DNA of 9,008 nt from a bacterium (GTDB lineage: Bacteria > Hydrogenedentota > Hydrogenedentia > Hydrogenedentiales > SLHB01), in assembly GCA_024231375.1 (NCBI GenBank), contig JAAEQP010001299.1:1-9008 (forward strand). The letters run 5' to 3'. Within the stretch, counting starts at the first letter, position 1. Every line of letters begins with the position of its first letter. Position numbers and translations under genes: made by a program. The notes beneath the pieces are model-generated. The model was not told the DNA's origin, searched no databases, and saw nothing but the letters and a program-made list of their open reading frames with translations. Below are positions 6,355 to 9,008 of this stretch, piece after piece.

Positions 6355-7617
6355 GTGAAACGTTCCGACACGGGATGGGATCGCGCGGCGGCAGAGCATT
6401 CGGTGCGTGTGCTTGCGGTCTTGGTGCTCGCGCTGGCGGCTGCCCTGCCAACGGTCGCGGCCCAGCAGGTGGAATCACCCGGCTTCCAGGCCGATTTCGA
6501 TGCCTTCATCGCGCATGTGGACGCGACCTACCCGTTCTTTGAACTCAAGGGCGTCCGTCCCGACTGGGATGCGCGCAAGACGGCGTTGCGAAAGCGTGCG
6601 GGGGCATGCCAGACGGGTACGGAGTTCATCTCCGTGGTGCGAGACGCCATCTCTTGCCTGCGCGACAGCCACATGTCGCTACGGGACTGCAGGGTGCCCA
6701 TGCCCGAATGGCCGAAGCAGTACTACCCGCAGCTTGGATTCATGCCATGCGAGGAGGGGCGCGTGGCGGTCATGTGGGCGGGTGAAACCCATGGCGACGC
6801 GCTCACACCCGGTACGGTGATCACACACATAGACGGCCGGGACGCACGGCAGTACCTGGACGAGCGTGCCGCCGCCGCGTGGAAGGAAGGCGGTTCCTTT
6901 TCGAGTCCGCAACGGGCGCGGCTGTTTGAGTACCGAATTCCGCTCCGGGGTGAGCAGGGCAAGGCGCATATCCTCACGTTTCTCAAGGACGACGAAGAAT
7001 GGAGCCGCCGGGTGACCTGCGATGCGGAAGCCAGAGGATGGGCGCACACGTACAACCTGCCGCCGGACTTGGTCCGGGTCGGGCGGTCCGCGTCGTACAC
7101 GGAACTCGCCAGCGGCGCAGGTTATATCTATCTGCGGCGGGTGGACGAGAGCGTGGAGTCGTGCATAGACCAGGCGCTGGCGGCACATGCCGACGCCGAA
7201 GGATGGATTGTGGATTTGCGCGGTAATGGAGGCGGCGGGTATAGCCAGACGCTTATCCAGAGGATTCAGGAGTTCCCCCGGCCGGTGGCGGCGATTATCG
7301 ACGCGGGATGCATTTCGGCGGGTGAAACCTTGGCGCGCGATTTTCGGCAGTATGCCGAGGCCCGCGTGTTCGGTTCGAAGACGGCGGGGTCGTCCTCGTC
7401 CAAGGGGCCATGGACCTTCCCTTCGGGCATTGCGTCGGTGACGTGTTCCACGCGAAGCCGGTGGCGCAGCGACCGTCAGCCTATCGAGTTCAACGGCATT
7501 GACCCGGACGAGTTTGTGGAGGCCGATCCGGACGATGTCGCGAACGGACGGAACACGGCCATAGTTCGCGCGGAGGAGTATCTGTTGGAGAAGGGCGTGG
7601 ACACGGCGGTGCCGTGA
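6355..7617 (+). CDS. Exported S41-family (C-terminal processing/tricorn-like) serine peptidase
   Basis: This 420-residue protein begins with GTG at 6355, chosen because GGAGAG (6342-6347) lies 7 bases upstream. A GTG at 6403 would give a shorter N-terminus but has a weaker site. Residues 1-36 are an export signal with a long charged start, a hydrophobic VLAVLVLALAAALPTVAA stretch and a likely cut after VAA. About 45-115 is the helical N-terminal part with DSHMSL, a motif typical of the family. About 135-170 looks like a reduced PDZ-type segment (PGTVITHIDG). About 250-400 is the peptidase core: GWIVDLRGNGGGG (283-295), AGCISAGE (317-324) with predicted nucleophile Ser321, and GSKTAG (340-345) with predicted general base Lys342. 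The tail GIDPDEFVEADPDDVANGR matches the family's usual C-terminal pattern. Eight cysteines remain after the signal, one two residues before Ser321, hinting at disulfides. It cuts proteins outside the cytoplasm; the substrate is unknown. It converges on the HAD gene. Confidence 0.85.
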   Translation: MKRSDTGWDRAAAEHSVRVLAVLVLALAAALPTVAAQQVESPGFQADFDAFIAHVDATYPFFELKGVRPDWDARKTALRKRAGACQTGTEFISVVRDAISCLRDSHMSLRDCRVPMPEWPKQYYPQLGFMPCEEGRVAVMWAGETHGDALTPGTVITHIDGRDARQYLDERAAAAWKEGGSFSSPQRARLFEYRIPLRGEQGKAHILTFLKDDEEWSRRVTCDAEARGWAHTYNLPPDLVRVGRSASYTELASGAGYIYLRRVDESVESCIDQALAAHADAEGWIVDLRGNGGGGYSQTLIQRIQEFPRPVAAIIDAGCISAGETLARDFRQYAEARVFGSKTAGSSSSKGPWTFPSGIASVTCSTRSRWRSDRQPIEFNGIDPDEFVEADPDDVANGRNTAIVRAEEYLLEKGVDTAVP

Positions 7618-7624
7618 GTGCGCT

Positions 7625-8458
7625 CTACGCCGGGAACAGGTAGGTCATCAGCGCGTCGTACTCGGAGAAGTCGGGGATCATGATGTCCGCGCCGGCGTTG
7701 ATGAGGCGTTCGCGCTTCTCTTCGTCCCAGCCGTGGCCTTCGACTTCGTTGGATGCCACACCGAGACCGATGCACCCGTTTTCGTGGGCGTTGCGAATCT
7801 CGACCGGGCCGTCACCGACGATGAGCACCTGCGATCCGTGCAACTCGTACTTGGAGATGATGTCTTTGAGCACCATCTCTTTGTTGTAGTCTTTGTAGGT
7901 GCGGAGGGCGCCCCAGATTTCGGTGAAGTACGGCGCCGCGCCAACGAGACGCGCTTCGTTCTGCACGTCTTCACGGTCGGTGCCGCTAAAGATGTACATG
8001 CTGAGTCCATGTTTCGCCAGGCGTTCCAGGAAGTCCAACGCGCCGGCGAGGGTCACTTCGCGGGTGCTGAGATCGCCCGATTCCAACCGCTGGATGCGTT
8101 CGTTGACGCGTTCCATGAGACGGTCGTTGTAGATCTTCTTGTAGCCCCACGGGTCGAGGATCTGGTCGTCGGGCACCAGTCCTTTGGCCTTGACCATCTC
8201 GACCAGCGTTTCCATCTGAAGAATGGTTTGAATTCCGGTGGAATCGTCGATGTACCGGCGCACTTCGTCTTCGATCTCGGGCGTAGGCCCGGTGTCGCCG
8301 CAGATCATCTCCATCATGAGCGGGGCCATCACGAGTTGCCACCCTTCGCGGAGAATGCTGACGGTTCCGTCAAAGTCGAACAGGGCGTGGGTCAGTTTGC
8401 CGCGGTCGACGTCGTTGATGATCTCAATCTGAGTACCGGGCACATAGTTGCGTGACAT
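7625..8458 (-). CDS. HAD-superfamily hydrolase, phosphoglycolate-phosphatase-like
   Basis: This 277-residue cytoplasmic protein probably removes phosphate from a small metabolite. ATG 8458 is chosen because AAGGA (8466-8470) lies 7 bases upstream; an in-frame GTG at 8485 would add nine residues but lacks a ribosome site. All four HAD motifs are visible: motif I DFDGTV (28-33, nucleophile Asp28 and acid Asp30), motif II IFSGTD (Ser158), motif III lysine in NKEMVLKDI (Lys193 or Lys198), and motif IV VGDGPVE (Asp216, with Glu220 where Asp is commoner). A helical cap of about 120 residues lies between motifs I and II, fitting subclass I. The ending GADIMIPDFSEYDALMTYL matches the usual 'GAD-ii-d' tail of phosphoglycolate-phosphatase-like members. 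The stop at 7625-7627 is 7 bases from the end of the convergent peptidase gene. The substrate cannot be read from sequence. Confidence 0.85.
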   Translation of the reverse strand: MSRNYVPGTQIEIINDVDRGKLTHALFDFDGTVSILREGWQLVMAPLMMEMICGDTGPTPEIEDEVRRYIDDSTGIQTILQMETLVEMVKAKGLVPDDQILDPWGYKKIYNDRLMERVNERIQRLESGDLSTREVTLAGALDFLERLAKHGLSMYIFSGTDREDVQNEARLVGAAPYFTEIWGALRTYKDYNKEMVLKDIISKYELHGSQVLIVGDGPVEIRNAHENGCIGLGVASNEVEGHGWDEEKRERLINAGADIMIPDFSEYDALMTYLFPA

Positions 8459-8503
8459 AGTCGTTTCCTTACCGTCTGGGTTCACTGGGTACAGCCGCCA
8501 CGA

Positions 8504-8537
8504 AAGCGCCTAGTGTAACAAACGGGTCCGGGCGCTT
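8504..8537. repeat. 7-bp inverted repeat between the surface-protein and HAD genes
   Basis: AAGCGCC (8504-8510) and GGCGCTT (8531-8537) are exact reverse complements with a 20-base loop. On the minus strand the structure begins 31 bases after the stop of the surface-protein gene and ends 46 bases before the HAD start. It could be a weak terminator for the first gene or an operator for the second. The wide loop and lack of a T-tract leave its role open. The rest of 8459-8567 holds only the HAD ribosome site. Confidence 0.4.
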
Positions 8538-8567
8538 GGAAGGGCTTGGAGTCTCCGTTCCTTCAGG

Positions 8568-9008
8568 TCACGCTCTTCGCCGCTGGGCTAGTAGGATTGC
8601 GCCTGTCGCCAGGAGTACGAAAGCTAGAGCCATCGCGATGTGCAGCGAAAGCTCGCTGACTTCGGTGTAGGTGCCAGTCGTCGAGGTTGTGGCATCAGCG
8701 GTGATGGTCACGGTCTCTTCTGTTGGCGCTTCCCAGCCGTCTAACGTGCAGAAGGATACCGTGTGCTGCCCTTCGGACAGTTCCGTCACCGTGTCGCCGC
8801 TGCTCTGCCAGGCGCCGCTGCCCACACGCCACTGCGCGCCTGCGGTACGGGCCGCTTCGGGTTCAAGGGTGACAGTCAACGAACCCATCAGATTCACGCA
8901 GGTTCCGGTGGCCATCGTCAGTTGGCCGTTCGTGATGGTCACTGATTCGTCGCTGGGCGTGTTCCACCCCGCCACGGAGTTGTAGGAGACGGTGTGCGCG
9001 CCCACGGA
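8568..9008 (-). CDS. C-terminal end of a repeat-containing, membrane-anchored surface protein (partial)
   Basis: The frame is open at the right edge, so only the last 146 residues are present and the true start lies outside. The GTG at 9003-9005 is an internal valine: it sits inside a repeat unit just before GAHTVSY. Two units are visible. The first is cut off by the edge and runs through GAHTVSY, AGWNTPSDESVTIT and ATGTC. The second is complete at about 74 residues: GSLTVTLEPEAARTAGAQWRV, then EGQHTVSF, DGWEAPTEETVTIT and TTGTYTE. These are small beta-sandwich-type repeats seen in long secreted or surface proteins of environmental bacteria. A Ser/Thr-rich link leads to a single membrane helix (LHIAMALAFVLLATGAILLA) and the basic end QRRRA. 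That layout anchors the protein with its repeats outside, and resembles a sorting-signal tail. No LPXTG or PEP motif is present. Confidence 0.7.
   Translation of the reverse strand, partial: SVGAHTVSYNSVAGWNTPSDESVTITNGQLTMATGTCVNLMGSLTVTLEPEAARTAGAQWRVGSGAWQSSGDTVTELSEGQHTVSFCTLDGWEAPTEETVTITADATTSTTGTYTEVSELSLHIAMALAFVLLATGAILLAQRRRA

Noticed and set aside
8459..8485. GTG start at 8485 for the HAD gene
   Set aside because: There is no purine-rich site upstream of it, whereas ATG 8458 has AAGGA 7 bases away.
9003..9005. GTG at 9005 as the start of the right-edge gene
   Set aside because: It is inside a repeat unit whose counterpart at GQHTVSF is internal, and the frame is open to the window edge.
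1..9008. CRISPR array, transposon, defence system or RNA gene
   Set aside because: No evenly spaced direct repeats, transposase-like frames, known defence domains or tRNA/rRNA-like folds were found on either strand. The repeats seen are isolated palindromes.

Overview
The window is 9,008 bases of GC-rich bacterial DNA (roughly 60% GC by eye). It carries four complete protein genes and the 3' end of a fifth. Four of the five products show export or membrane-anchor signals. The mix is an exported heparinase II/III-type lyase with an FG-GAP propeller, an exported TIM-barrel protein, and a wall/surface protein built of 'GSLTVT...GAQWRV...HTVSF...GW' repeats. This suggests a polysaccharide-degrading environmental bacterium of the Hydrogenedentota, Planctomycetota, Lentisphaerota or Verrucomicrobiota type. 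I lean to Hydrogenedentota, but that is an inference from protein style, not a database match.

Layout. Positions 1-131 are a non-coding tail full of palindromes. Positions 132-4067 (minus) encode a 1,311-residue modular lyase. Positions 4068-4268 are a gap with two kinds of hairpin and a candidate promoter. Positions 4269-6134 (minus) encode a 621-residue exported glycosidase-like protein. Positions 6135-6354 are a divergent intergenic region with another palindromic element and short direct repeats. Positions 6355-7617 (plus) encode an exported S41 (tricorn/CTP-like) serine peptidase. After a 7-base convergent gap, 7625-8458 (minus) encode a HAD-superfamily phosphatase. Positions 8459-8567 hold an inverted repeat, and 8568 to the right edge (minus) is the C-terminal part of a repeat-containing, membrane-anchored surface protein.

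How the genes may work together. The two leftmost genes run in the same direction and both encode exported proteins of carbohydrate type. The simplest reading is a small polysaccharide-breakdown pair, with the lyase cutting a uronic-acid-containing chain and the barrel protein acting on the chain or its products. The gap between them is 201 bases with its own candidate promoter, so they need not share a transcript. The S41 peptidase, the HAD phosphatase and the surface protein show no clear functional tie to that pair.

The four complete genes all have a purine-rich Shine-Dalgarno sequence exactly 7 bases before the chosen start codon. This settled the starts of the lyase, the peptidase and the phosphatase. 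No tRNA, rRNA, CRISPR array, transposase or defence system was seen. The most distinctive non-coding signal is a family of short palindromes ending in CCCTAC (plus-strand reading). Two of them differ by compensating base changes in their stems.
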